From: Paraburkholderia sp. BCC1884 | Lineage (GTDB): Bacteria > Pseudomonadota > Gammaproteobacteria > Burkholderiales > Burkholderiaceae | Direction of reading: 5' to 3' | NCBI RefSeq assembly: GCF_900996225.1 | Contig: NZ_CAAJGL010000101.1 | Span: forward strand, 620,001-684,000 | Length of the DNA stretch: 64,000 nucleotides | Shown here: piece by piece, positions 56,580 to 64,000 of the stretch | How positions within the stretch are numbered: the stretch's first letter is position 1 | Layout: each line of letters starts with the position of its first letter | Program-made: the position numbers and the translations under genes | The notes under the pieces: model-generated | Databases searched by the model: none | What the model saw: the letters and a program-made list of their open reading frames with translations, nothing else | What the model was told of the DNA's origin: nothing

Positions 56580-57281
56580 TTACCGTTTTGCGTATTGCGT
56601 CGCGCCGAACAGCATTTCCTTGGCCTTGTCGTCCATCAGCGGTTTGCGCGCGGATGCCAGCACATCCACACCGCGCACCACGGCCGGACGCGCCGCGATT
56701 TCTTCATGCCAGCGCTTCACGTTCGGAAACGCATCCAGTTCGACACCCTGGTTTTGCCACGAGCGCGTCCACGGAAAGGCGGCGATGTCGGCAATCGTGT
56801 AGTCGTCGCCTGCGAGGTACGCCGTTTTGCCGAGTTGCGCATTCATCACGCCGTAAAGCCGCCGCGTCTCGTTCGTGTAGCGGTTGATTGCGTATTCGAT
56901 CGGTTCCGGCGCGTAAATGCGGAAGTGGTGAGTCTGGCCGAGCATCGGACCCAGACCGCCCATCTGGAACATCAGCCATTGCAGCACGGAATAGCGTGTC
57001 GCCGGATCGGTGGGCAGAAACTTGCCGGTCTTCTCCGCGAGATACAACAGGATTGCGCCTGATTCGAACAGGGCAAACGGCTGGCCGTCGGTCCCTTTGG
57101 GACCCTCGGAATCGACGATCGCCGGGATTTTATTGTTGGGGCTGATGGCGAGGAATTCGGGCTTGAACTGGTCGCCTGCGCCGATATCCACGGCATGTGC
57201 GGTGTACGCGAGGCCCGTCTCCTCGAGCATGATGTGAACCTTGTGGCCGTTCGGGGTCGCCCAGCTATAAACGTCGATCAT
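56580..57281 (-). CDS. Glutathione S-transferase, YfcG/Nu-class type
   Basis: A 233-residue GST. The thioredoxin domain begins MIDVYSWATPNGHKVHIMLEETGLAY with a Thr/Asn pair used to activate GSH in Nu-class enzymes. SPNNKIPAIVD (cis-Pro) and ESGAILLYLAEKTG follow. The C-terminal domain has GGLGPMLGQTHHF, the YfcG mark. YfcG reduces disulfides rather than conjugating substrates. AAGGA lies six bases upstream of the ATG at 57281; a longer open frame adds no conserved part. It lies 138 bases after the ACAD gene on the same strand. Confidence 0.9.
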   Translation of the reverse strand: MIDVYSWATPNGHKVHIMLEETGLAYTAHAVDIGAGDQFKPEFLAISPNNKIPAIVDSEGPKGTDGQPFALFESGAILLYLAEKTGKFLPTDPATRYSVLQWLMFQMGGLGPMLGQTHHFRIYAPEPIEYAINRYTNETRRLYGVMNAQLGKTAYLAGDDYTIADIAAFPWTRSWQNQGVELDAFPNVKRWHEEIAARPAVVRGVDVLASARKPLMDDKAKEMLFGATQYAKR

Positions 57282-57419
57282 CCTGGTTCCTTTTTCGTGA
57301 AAGCGGCGCCGCAAAAAAGGGCGCCGTAGCAGACGAAAATTAAAGCATAGATCGCGCAATGCTGCTGACGATGACCCGAGCCGCCCGGTGACGCCTGAAT
57401 GCTAACGAGCGCAGCGTCC

Positions 57420-58679
57420 TCAAGCGCGCGTGATCGGCGTTTCCGCGCGATCTGCGGCGCCCGCATCCCGATAGCGCGCCAGTTCGAGCTTGGCGATCGC
57501 ATTGCGGTGCACTTCGTCGGGACCGTCTGCAAAGCGCAGCGTTCGCGCAGATGCATAGGCATACGCCAGCGGGAAATCGTCGCTGACGCCACCGCCGCCG
57601 TGCGCCTGAATCGCCCAGTCGATCACCTGACACGCCATGTTCGGCGCGACCACCTTGATCATCGCAATCTCACCGCGCGCGCCCTTGTTGCCGACCGTAT
57701 CCATCATGTAGGCAGTTTTCAGCGTGAGCAGGCGAGCTTGTTCGATCATGCAACGCGCCTCGGCGATGCGCTCCTGCGTGACGCCTTGTGCGGCGATGGG
57801 TTTGCCGAAAGCCACGCGTTGCAACGAGCGTTTCGACATCAGTTCCAGTGCACGCTCGGCGAGGCCGATCAAGCGCATGCAGTGATGGATGCGACCCGGT
57901 CCGAGTCGGCCTTGCGCGATCTCGAAGCCGCGGCCTTCGCCGAGCAGCATGTTGCCGACCGGCACGCGCACGTTCTCGAGTGTGATTTCCATGTGGCCGT
58001 GCGGGGCGTCGTCATAACCGAAGACGGAAAGCGGCCGGCGCACGATGATGCCGGTTGCGTCGGCGGGGACCAGAATCATCGATTGCTGCTGATGACGCGG
58101 CGCTTCGGGATCGGTCTTGCCCATCACGATGTAGATCTTGCAGCGCGGATCTCCCGCGCCCGAGGACCACCACTTGTGACCGTTGATCACGTAGTAGTCG
58201 CCGTCGCGCACGATGCTCGTCTGGATATTGGTCGCGTCCGACGACGCCACTTCCGGCTCCGTCATCAGGAACGCCGAGCGGATCTGTCCTTGCAGCAGCG
58301 GCTCGAGCCACTCGCGTTTGTTTTCCTCGCTGCCATAACGCTCGATTGTTTCCATGTTGCCGGTGTCGGGCGCGTTGCAGTTGAACACTTCCGGGGCCCA
58401 TGGCACGCGTCCCATGATTTCGCACAGCGGCGCGTATTCGAGATTCGTCAGGCCCGCGCCGCGCACGGATTCAGGCAGGAACAGATTCCACAAACCGGCG
58501 TCGCGCGCCTTGTGTTTGAGTTGTTCGATCAATTCGGTCGGCACCCAGGCGTTGCCGTTCTGGCGATTGCGCGCGATCTCGGCGTAGAACGCCTGTTCGT
58601 TGGGATAAATGTGCTCGTCGAAGAAGGTGAGCAGTTTTTCGCGCAGTGCCTGAACCTTCGGGGTGTAATCAAAATTCAT
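57420..58679 (-). CDS. Acyl-CoA dehydrogenase, ACAD10/11-like (LvaC-like)
   Basis: A 419-residue dehydrogenase. It begins [28 protein letters not shown], and FAD-binding segments are [18 protein letters not shown] and [19 protein letters not shown]. The end [20 protein letters not shown] has an Asp where classical ACADs have Glu. This C-terminal motif and the APH kinase gene next door match ACAD10/11 and LvaC. Those enzymes turn 4-phosphoacyl-CoA into enoyl-CoA by phosphate loss. GAGG precedes the ATG at 58679. The phosphate-elimination role is inferred from neighbours and motif. Confidence 0.87.
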   Translation of the reverse strand: MNFDYTPKVQALREKLLTFFDEHIYPNEQAFYAEIARNRQNGNAWVPTELIEQLKHKARDAGLWNLFLPESVRGAGLTNLEYAPLCEIMGRVPWAPEVFNCNAPDTGNMETIERYGSEENKREWLEPLLQGQIRSAFLMTEPEVASSDATNIQTSIVRDGDYYVINGHKWWSSGAGDPRCKIYIVMGKTDPEAPRHQQQSMILVPADATGIIVRRPLSVFGYDDAPHGHMEITLENVRVPVGNMLLGEGRGFEIAQGRLGPGRIHHCMRLIGLAERALELMSKRSLQRVAFGKPIAAQGVTQERIAEARCMIEQARLLTLKTAYMMDTVGNKGARGEIAMIKVVAPNMACQVIDWAIQAHGGGGVSDDFPLAYAYASARTLRFADGPDEVHRNAIAKLELARYRDAGAADRAETPITRA

Positions 58680-58732
58680 GTATGACCTCGGGAATTGCGG
58701 ATAACGGACGACTCTCCAGCCTACGAATTCTG

Positions 58733-59839
58733 TCAGTGCACTTTTTGCGCGTAGTGCCAGGCGAGTTCGGCCATCGGCCTTGCACGACGCCCTGCATCGA
58801 GCGCCTGGGCGCTGGCCGCCGTGCCGTCGACGACGCGTTTCATGATCCCCTGCAGGATCGCCGCGATGCGGAACATGTTGTAGGCCAGATAGAAGTTCCA
58901 GTCGCCCGAGATTTCCAGGCCGGTTCGCTCGCAATAACGTGCGACGTATTCGTTCTCGTCGGGGATGCCGAGCGCCGCCCAATCCAGTCCGGCAATGCCG
59001 CGGAACTGGCCGGGTTCGACATGCCACGCCATGCAGTGATAGGCGAAATCGGCGCGCGGATCGCCGAGCGTCGACAATTCCCAGTCGAGCACCGCGAGCA
59101 CCTTGGGTTCGGTGGGATGAAAGATCAGGTTGTCGAGCCGATAGTCGCCATGCACGACCGAGTTGCGCACGCTGGTATCGGCCGGCATGTGTTCGGGCAA
59201 CCATTCGATCAGCCGCTGCATCGCGTCGATCGGCTCGGTTTCGGAGGCAAGATATTGTTTGCTCCAGCGGCCGATCTGGCGGGCGAAGTAGTTGCCGGGT
59301 TTGCCGTAGTCGGCGAGGCCGGCGGCCGCCACGTCGACGCTGTGCAGCGCGGCGATCACGCGATTCATTTCGTCATAGACGGCCGCGCGTTCGGCTCGGC
59401 TCATACCGGGCAGCGATTGATCCCACAGCACACGGCCGTCGACGAACTCCATCACGAAGAACGCACGGCCAATCACGCTTTCGTCCTCGCATAGTGCGAG
59501 CATTTTCGCGACCGGCACGCCGGTGTCGGCGAGCGCATCCATCACGCGGTATTCCCGTTCGATGGCATGCGCCGAAGGCAGCAGCCTGGCCACCGGACCG
59601 GGTTTGGCGCGCATCACATAGGCGCGCGACGGCGTGGTCAGTTTGAAGGTGGGATTCGACTGGCCGCCGGCGAACTGTTCGACGCTGAGCTCACCGGAGA
59701 AGCCCTCGACGTGCTTCGACATCCAGGCGGCGAGCGCCTCGTTGTCGAAGCGCTGCCGGTCGCCGACCGGGCGCGTGCCCTCGAACGCGGAAAAATCCGC
59801 TTTGCGTCCTGGTTCGCCGCTCTGTGTGGCTTGCACCAT
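58733..59839 (-). CDS. APH-type phosphotransferase, possible hydroxyacyl-CoA kinase (LvaA/ACAD11 kinase-like)
   Basis: A 368-residue kinase of the choline/aminoglycoside kinase fold. Key motifs are intact: [10 protein letters not shown] (Gly-rich loop, residues 57-66), catalytic HGDYRLDN (His230, Asp232, Asn237) and metal-binding [17 protein letters not shown] (Asp252). The closest known relatives by motif and context are the kinase domains of ACAD10/11 and LvaA, which phosphorylate 4-hydroxyacyl-CoA. It is 53 bases upstream of the ACAD partner and 19 bases after the histidine phosphatase. GGAGGAGACAC precedes the ATG. Antibiotic resistance is unlikely. Confidence 0.86.
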   Translation of the reverse strand: MVQATQSGEPGRKADFSAFEGTRPVGDRQRFDNEALAAWMSKHVEGFSGELSVEQFAGGQSNPTFKLTTPSRAYVMRAKPGPVARLLPSAHAIEREYRVMDALADTGVPVAKMLALCEDESVIGRAFFVMEFVDGRVLWDQSLPGMSRAERAAVYDEMNRVIAALHSVDVAAAGLADYGKPGNYFARQIGRWSKQYLASETEPIDAMQRLIEWLPEHMPADTSVRNSVVHGDYRLDNLIFHPTEPKVLAVLDWELSTLGDPRADFAYHCMAWHVEPGQFRGIAGLDWAALGIPDENEYVARYCERTGLEISGDWNFYLAYNMFRIAAILQGIMKRVVDGTAASAQALDAGRRARPMAELAWHYAQKVH

Positions 59840-59858
59840 GTGTCTCCTCCATTTCGGT

Positions 59859-60575
59859 TCAACTACGCTTGTATTGAACGAATTGTGCGTAGAGCATTTC
59901 CATCGTGGTGTTCCGAACGTCGCGGTGCAGCGGCGAGGGTGGCGAATAATTGATACTGCGTAGCACCCAGTCGCGCGGCGCGGCGCCGACGTCGAGCGCA
60001 TTGATGCAGCCGGTAGCTTGCGCCAGATGGCCGAAGAACGTGCGACCGCCGGCCGTGAGCGCATGCGACAGGATCGCGCGATTCACGCCGCCGTGCAGAA
60101 CGAGCAGCGTCGTGTCCCACGAGGCGTCCTCGCGCAGTTTCGCCAACGCGGGCAGCACGCGGTCGAACAAGGCGCCGATCGTCTCGCCGTCGAGAAAGCG
60201 CATGCTTTCCGGGACGATGCCGTCGAACACGCCGAGAAAAGCCGCTTCGATGTCCTGTGGCGGGATATTGCCAAGCTTGCCGCCGCGAATTTCCTGCCAG
60301 GCCGGCTCGATTTCTAGCTCGATCCGCTGGCTTGTTTCCGCCAGAACGCGCGTGGCCGTTTCGACCGTACGCGGCAGTCCGCTCACGATCACCCGGTCGA
60401 AGCGGATCTGTTGTTCGGCGAACACACGACCCGCGGCGCTGGCCTGCTCGCGGCCGTTGGCATTCAACGGCACGGTTTCCGGGTCGATTGCGCGGCCCGA
60501 GTCGTCGAAGTACGTGACGTCGCCGTGACGCATCAAATAGATGCGGCGGCGTTTGGGCAATTGATAGGCGGCCAT
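59859..60575 (-). CDS. Histidine phosphatase superfamily protein
   Basis: A 238-residue phosphatase of the phosphoglycerate-mutase-like fold. The phospho-His motif is LMRHG (Arg16, His17, Gly18), with a second Arg in SGLPRTVETA, Glu near the middle and a second His in LLVLHGGVNRAIL. The physiological substrate is unknown. Start choice is open: ATG at 60575, or GTG at 60590 overlapping the enoyl-CoA hydratase stop (GTGA). It sits between the hydratase and the kinase, and may remove phosphate from a pathway intermediate. Confidence 0.85.
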   Translation of the reverse strand: MAAYQLPKRRRIYLMRHGDVTYFDDSGRAIDPETVPLNANGREQASAAGRVFAEQQIRFDRVIVSGLPRTVETATRVLAETSQRIELEIEPAWQEIRGGKLGNIPPQDIEAAFLGVFDGIVPESMRFLDGETIGALFDRVLPALAKLREDASWDTTLLVLHGGVNRAILSHALTAGGRTFFGHLAQATGCINALDVGAAPRDWVLRSINYSPPSPLHRDVRNTTMEMLYAQFVQYKRS

Positions 60576-60586
60576 TGTTCGCAGGG

Positions 60587-61375
60587 TCACTTATAGATTG
60601 GCGCGCGTTTCTCGAGGAATGCGGAAATCCCTTCGAGGCCTTCACGATGATGCAGCGAAGCGACGAAGCTGTCGCGCTCGTCGATCAGATGCGCTGCGAG
60701 CGGCTGCGCACCGGCAGCGCCGATCAGCCCCTTGATGCGCGCGACCGAATTGGGCGAAATCTTGCCGAGTTCGTCGGCCCATGCAACGGCGGCGTCGCGC
60801 ACGGCGCCGGTTTTGGCCAGCTTGTTGACCACGCCGAGTTCATGCAGGCGCGCGGCGCCGATCGGTTTGCCTTCGATCAGCACCTCGGTGGCCAGTTGGC
60901 GCGGCAAGGCTTGAGCGAGAAACCACGAGCCGCCGCCGTCCGGCGTAAGGCCGACGCGGGCGTAGGACATGACGAATTTGGCGTCTTCAGCGGCCACGAT
61001 CAGGTCGCACGCGAGTGCCAGCGAGAAGCCCGCGCCGGCGGCTGCGCCGTCGACGGCTGCGATCACCGGTTTTGACGAGAGCCGCAGTGCCGAAATCCAC
61101 TCGCCCAGCAGATCGATGCTGTCGGCTTGCACCGACGGATCCTTCGCACGGTTTTCGAGCAGCCGGTTCAGATTGCCGCCGGCGCAGAAGAAGTTGTCCG
61201 CACCGGTAATCACGACGGCGCGAATCGACGGATCGCGTTCCACCGAATCGAGCGCCTCGATGCCGGCGGCGTACATGTCGGGATGCAGCGCATTGCGCGC
61301 GCCTGGGTTCGACAGGGTGAGAACCAGCGTCGATTCGCTGTCGGTGGGGCGCGAGGTCAGCAGTTCGGCGCTCAT
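60587..61375 (-). CDS. Enoyl-CoA hydratase/isomerase family protein
   Basis: A 262-residue crotonase-fold enzyme. The oxyanion-hole segment is GADNFFCAGGNLNRLLE (about residues 58-74) and AVDGAAAGAGFSLALACDLIVAAEDAKFVMSYARVGLTPDGGGSWFL gives the second half. Whether it acts as hydratase or isomerase is not clear; the catalytic Glu pair of ECH is incompletely visible. ATGA overlap with the upstream 3-hydroxyacyl-CoA dehydrogenase implies coupled expression. Confidence 0.9.
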   Translation of the reverse strand: MSAELLTSRPTDSESTLVLTLSNPGARNALHPDMYAAGIEALDSVERDPSIRAVVITGADNFFCAGGNLNRLLENRAKDPSVQADSIDLLGEWISALRLSSKPVIAAVDGAAAGAGFSLALACDLIVAAEDAKFVMSYARVGLTPDGGGSWFLAQALPRQLATEVLIEGKPIGAARLHELGVVNKLAKTGAVRDAAVAWADELGKISPNSVARIKGLIGAAGAQPLAAHLIDERDSFVASLHHREGLEGISAFLEKRAPIYK

Positions 61376-62946
61376 TGTTGCGTCTCCGTTTGAATGTCGG
61401 CGGCGTCGCCTTGTGTCAGCGACAGGCCCAATTGCGCGCGCCGCGCCAGCCACGGCGACGGACGGTAGCGCGGCTCGCCGAGCACGCTGGACAGGTTGCG
61501 CAGAATCGTGAGGATGGTCGTCGCGCCGAGCGCATCGCCCAATGCGAGCGGCCCGCGCGGATAACCGAGGCCGAGCGTCACGGCGAGATCGATATCCGCG
61601 GGCGTCGCGATCTGTTTCTGGGCGATGTCGCAGCCGATGTTGACGATCGTCGCCACCACCCGTTGGGCGACGAAGCCGGTCGAGTCGCGGATCACCGTGA
61701 CCGGCACGCCATCGGCGGCGAGCAGCGCATGCGCGGTGTCGCGCGCGGCGCGCGTGGTGGCGGGCGTGGTCATGAGCGTGCGGCGCCGCGCGCCGACGAG
61801 CGGGAAGAGCGTGTCGACGGCGACGACGCGGCTCGCGTCGAGTGCTTCGTCCACTGCGGCGGTGGTTGCATCGTGACCAAAGGGGGTGACGACGATCAGC
61901 GAATCCGCGGCGGGCGTCACGCCTTCGTCGAGCGTCACGCCGGCCTGGGTCGCGAGTTGTGCGACGGCTTCACGAGCTTGCGGATAGCGCTTGCTGATCC
62001 AGACGGCTTTGGGCAAGTCGGTCGGCGCGGGCGCTTCGGCGCTCACCTGTTGCTTGCCGTCCTCGTAGCGATAGAAACCTTCACCGGTCTTGCGTCCGAG
62101 CAGTCCGCCCGCGAGCCGCGTGCCGGTAATGGGCGAGGGCGTGAAGCGGGGTTCCTCGTAGAACTGGTGATAGATCGATTCCATTACCGGATGCGAGACG
62201 TCTAGCGCGGTCAGGTCGAGTAGTTCGAACGGGCCGAGACGAAAGCCTGCCTGTTCGCGCATGATGCGGTCGATGTCCGCGAAGCTCGCCACGCCTTCGC
62301 CCGCTATGCGCAAGCCCTCGGTGTTCATGCCGCGGCCCGCGTGATTCACGATGAAACCCGGCATGTCTTTCGCGCGCACCGGCGTGTGGCCCATGCGACG
62401 CGCGAGCGCCATCAACGCGTCGCCCGCTGCGGGGTCGCTGCGCAAACCGTCGATGACTTCGACGACTTTCATCAACGGCACTGGATTGAAGAAGTGGTAA
62501 CCGACCACGCGCGAGGGGTCGGTGCAACCGGCGGCAATGGCCGTGATCGATAGCGACGAGGTGTTGGACGCCAGCACGCAGCGTCCGCTCACGACCGTTT
62601 CGAGCTCACGGAACAAGGCTTGCTTGACATCGAGCTTCTCGACGATCGCTTCGATGACGAGATCGCAGCCGGCGAGGTCGGCAATGCTTTGCGCGCCGCT
62701 CACATTAGCCAGTGCGGCGAGCGAGCGGGCCTGATCGAGCTTGCCTTTGGCCGTCAATTTGGCGAAAGTCTCGGCGAGGTAGTCGCGCGCGGCGCCGATC
62801 GCCGTGGGGTTGGTGTCGTATAGACGCACGCTCAGGCCCGCCAATGCGGCGATCTGCGCAATGCCCCGGCCCATTGCTCCGGTTCCGACAATGCCGATAG
62901 TCTCGATACTGAAATTGCGAGAGGTCATTGTGATGCTCGACTCCAT
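61372..62946 (-). CDS. 3-Hydroxyacyl-CoA dehydrogenase (PaaH/Hbd type, two 3HCDH domains)
   Basis: A 524-residue NAD-dependent enzyme. The NAD motif GIVGTGAMGRGIAQIAALAG is at about residues 18-37, and the catalytic region is YHFFNPVPLMKVVEVI with His near 150 and Asn in DMPGFIVNHAGRGMN. A second, C-terminal 3HCDH domain (about 400-500, DSTGFVAQRVVATIVNIGCD) makes it longer than HBD (about 280). It oxidises 3-hydroxyacyl-CoA to 3-ketoacyl-CoA. The start may be ATG 62946 or the ATG 18 bases downstream; neither has a strong ribosome-binding site. It is the first gene of the minus-strand operon. Confidence 0.9.
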   Translation of the reverse strand: MESSITMTSRNFSIETIGIVGTGAMGRGIAQIAALAGLSVRLYDTNPTAIGAARDYLAETFAKLTAKGKLDQARSLAALANVSGAQSIADLAGCDLVIEAIVEKLDVKQALFRELETVVSGRCVLASNTSSLSITAIAAGCTDPSRVVGYHFFNPVPLMKVVEVIDGLRSDPAAGDALMALARRMGHTPVRAKDMPGFIVNHAGRGMNTEGLRIAGEGVASFADIDRIMREQAGFRLGPFELLDLTALDVSHPVMESIYHQFYEEPRFTPSPITGTRLAGGLLGRKTGEGFYRYEDGKQQVSAEAPAPTDLPKAVWISKRYPQAREAVAQLATQAGVTLDEGVTPAADSLIVVTPFGHDATTAAVDEALDASRVVAVDTLFPLVGARRRTLMTTPATTRAARDTAHALLAADGVPVTVIRDSTGFVAQRVVATIVNIGCDIAQKQIATPADIDLAVTLGLGYPRGPLALGDALGATTILTILRNLSSVLGEPRYRPSPWLARRAQLGLSLTQGDAADIQTETQQ

Positions 62947-62957
62947 GGTTTTTTTAG

Positions 62958-62977
62958 AATAGCACGATCGTGCAATT
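62958..62977. promoter_or_regulatory. Palindromic operator between the 3HCDH operon and a divergent GST gene
   Basis: The perfect 12-bp palindrome GCACGATCGTGC (62962-62973) sits within a longer one, AAT-A-GCACGATCGTGC-A-ATT, with one mismatched pair. A TATTCT box on the minus strand overlaps its edge. The 108-base gap serves both divergent genes. The form is typical of TetR-family operators. Confidence 0.6.
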
Positions 62978-63054
62978 TACTGGATGATTGAACGAAGGCC
63001 GCCGTTTCGACGCCGACGCGCGGGCTCACACAACCCGAAGGAAGGAGACACCCG

Positions 63055-63702
63055 ATGATCAAGCTGTGCGGTTTCGCGCTCTCGAACTATTACAACAAAG
63101 TGAAGTTCGTGCTGCTCGAACATGGTATTCCGTTCGAGGAAGTCTCCGTGGTGCCGAGTCAGGAAGAGTCCATGCTCGAGCATTCGCCGCTCGGCAAAGT
63201 GCCCTACCTGCAAACCGAAGAGGGCGATCTGTGCGAGTCGCAATGCATCGTCGAGTATCTCGCCGCGCGCTTTCCCGAGAAGGGAATTTTCTCCGCCGAT
63301 CCGTGGCAAGCGGCCAAGGAGCGTGAGTTGATCATGTTCGTCGACGTGCATCTCGAACTGACCGCGCGCAATCTCTATAAGGAAGCGTTTTTCGGCGGCA
63401 CGGTGACCGATGCGACTAAAGGGCGAGTCGAGAAACTGCTCGTACATCATATTGCCGGCTTCAAGCGGATTGCGAAGTTCGAGCCGTATTTGCGCGGCGA
63501 AAGTTTCAGCATCGCCGACGCGGCAGGGTACGTGAGCTTGCCGCTGGTGGGCATGGCGACCCAGGCCATCTACGGCCGCGATTTCCTGCTCGACGCGGGC
63601 GTCGACTGGAAGCGCTACCTGAAGGCCATTAACGACCGGCCGGCCGCACAGCGCGTGACCGAAGACCGCAAGGCGTATGTCGCGGCATCGCGCGCGGCTT
63701 GA
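63055..63702 (+). CDS. Glutathione S-transferase
   Basis: A 215-residue GST. The N-terminal thioredoxin fold has CGFALSNYYNKVKFVLLEHGIPFEEV, SPLGKVPYLQTEEGDLCESQCIVEYLAARFP (cis-Pro and Glu-Ser for GSH binding) and a helical C-terminal domain with SIADAAGYVSLPLVG. The Ser after the first strand (residue 10) may be catalytic. AAGGAGACACCCG precedes the ATG. It is read away from the 3HCDH operon and shares the palindrome between them. Confidence 0.9.
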   Translation: MIKLCGFALSNYYNKVKFVLLEHGIPFEEVSVVPSQEESMLEHSPLGKVPYLQTEEGDLCESQCIVEYLAARFPEKGIFSADPWQAAKERELIMFVDVHLELTARNLYKEAFFGGTVTDATKGRVEKLLVHHIAGFKRIAKFEPYLRGESFSIADAAGYVSLPLVGMATQAIYGRDFLLDAGVDWKRYLKAINDRPAAQRVTEDRKAYVAASRAA

Positions 63703-63808
63703 GCGGCGTTGCCTTGGAGAGAGCGTGCCAAGGCGTGCAACGCACGTCTTGGCAGCAGCGCGCGACGGCGAGGAACGTGGGTTCATTCGCAACATCGCGC
63801 AGAATCTT

Positions 63809-64000
63809 TTAGAGTCGCGCCAACCGCTCGAGCGCGGTGGCCAGGGTGCTTTCCTGCTTGGCAAAGCAGAAGCGCACCACACCCGACTCGTGCGCCTCGT
63901 GATAGAACGCCGACACGGGAATCGCCGCGACGCCGACTTCGCCGGTGAGCCACTGCGCGAACTCGCCTTCCGGCAGGTCGCTGATGGCCGAATAATCGAC
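63809..64000 (-). CDS. Pyridoxal-phosphate aminotransferase, YbdL-like (C-terminus only)
   Basis: The last 63 residues of a class I/II aminotransferase run off the right edge on the minus strand. The visible sequence DYSAISDLPEGEFAQWLTGEVGVAAIPVSAFY and VVRFCFAKQESTLATALERLARL matches the C-terminal domain of methionine/kynurenine-type aminotransferases such as YbdL. The Arg in VVRFCF is the conserved carboxylate binder. The PLP lysine lies outside the window. It converges with the GST gene across a 106-base gap. Confidence 0.85.
   Translation of the reverse strand, partial: VDYSAISDLPEGEFAQWLTGEVGVAAIPVSAFYHEAHESGVVRFCFAKQESTLATALERLARL

Noticed and set aside
58679-59204. Upstream extension of the ACAD10/11-like gene by 175 codons, suggesting a fusion
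   Set aside because: The extension reads antisense-frame sequence inside the kinase gene and has no domain. The ATG at 58679 has a good ribosome-binding site and the family N-terminus.
58733-59839. Aminoglycoside resistance gene
   Set aside because: The APH fold is present, but the gene lies in an acyl-CoA operon next to an ACAD10/11-like partner, so a resistance role is not supported.

Overview
The window looks like the chromosome of a high-GC betaproteobacterium, most probably a Burkholderiaceae member close to Paraburkholderia/Burkholderia. The reasons are the gene order ilvB-ilvH-ilvC-psd-pssA-leuA, the order rpsO-pnp-quinone oxidoreductase-tpiA-secG-tRNA-Leu-nuoA-N followed by a DUF2818 gene and a NUDIX gene, and the codon use. 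This is inference from gene order and protein character; no database was consulted. Most of the window is core metabolism. I saw no transposase, prophage, CRISPR array or rRNA.

Layout. 1-7.3 kb: kdpA (cut by the window edge), kdpB, kdpC, kdpD and kdpE, for high-affinity potassium uptake and its sensor/regulator. 7.3-12.3 kb: a guanidine-II (mini-ykkC) riboswitch in front of a sugE-type SMR exporter, a DUF4126 membrane protein, a large FtsX-like permease, a group II truncated haemoglobin and a DUF924 protein. 12.4-19.9 kb (minus strand): an SDR oxidoreductase, a LOG-family phosphoribohydrolase, a TetR regulator, then dgkA, a GT4 glycosyltransferase and a metallophosphoesterase. The last three look like a phospholipid-to-glycolipid remodelling module of the PlcP/Agt kind behind a possible Pho box. 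Next come an RDD protein, DUF3106, DUF3619 and an ECF sigma factor in one overlapping operon.

20-27.4 kb: branched-chain amino-acid genes (ilvB, ilvH, ilvC, leuA) with two phosphatidylethanolamine genes (psd, pssA) between them. 27.4-35.2 kb: a lipoprotein, a periplasmic binding protein, rpsO, pnp, a zeta-crystallin-like quinone oxidoreductase, tpiA, secG and tRNA-Leu(GAG). 35.3-51.3 kb: the complete fourteen-gene nuo operon for respiratory complex I, then DUF2818 and an ADP-ribose pyrophosphatase-like NUDIX hydrolase.

51.4-52.5 kb is the one stretch with accessory character. It holds a two-gene module (81-aa HicA-like protein plus 174-aa HTH protein) behind a perfect 20+2+20 bp palindrome that straddles a candidate promoter. 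This is the best candidate for an under-described system. 52.6-63.7 kb is an acyl-CoA degradation region. A plus-strand operon encodes DUF1178, a two-subunit acyl-CoA dehydrogenase and two MaoC hydratases. A minus-strand operon encodes 3-hydroxyacyl-CoA dehydrogenase, enoyl-CoA hydratase, a histidine phosphatase, an APH-type kinase and an ACAD10/11-like dehydrogenase. The last two genes resemble a split ACAD11, or LvaA/LvaC, 4-hydroxyacyl-CoA phosphorylation/elimination pair. Palindromes of TetR-operator type precede both operons, and three glutathione-transferase/aminotransferase genes lie in or beside the region. The right edge cuts an aminotransferase.
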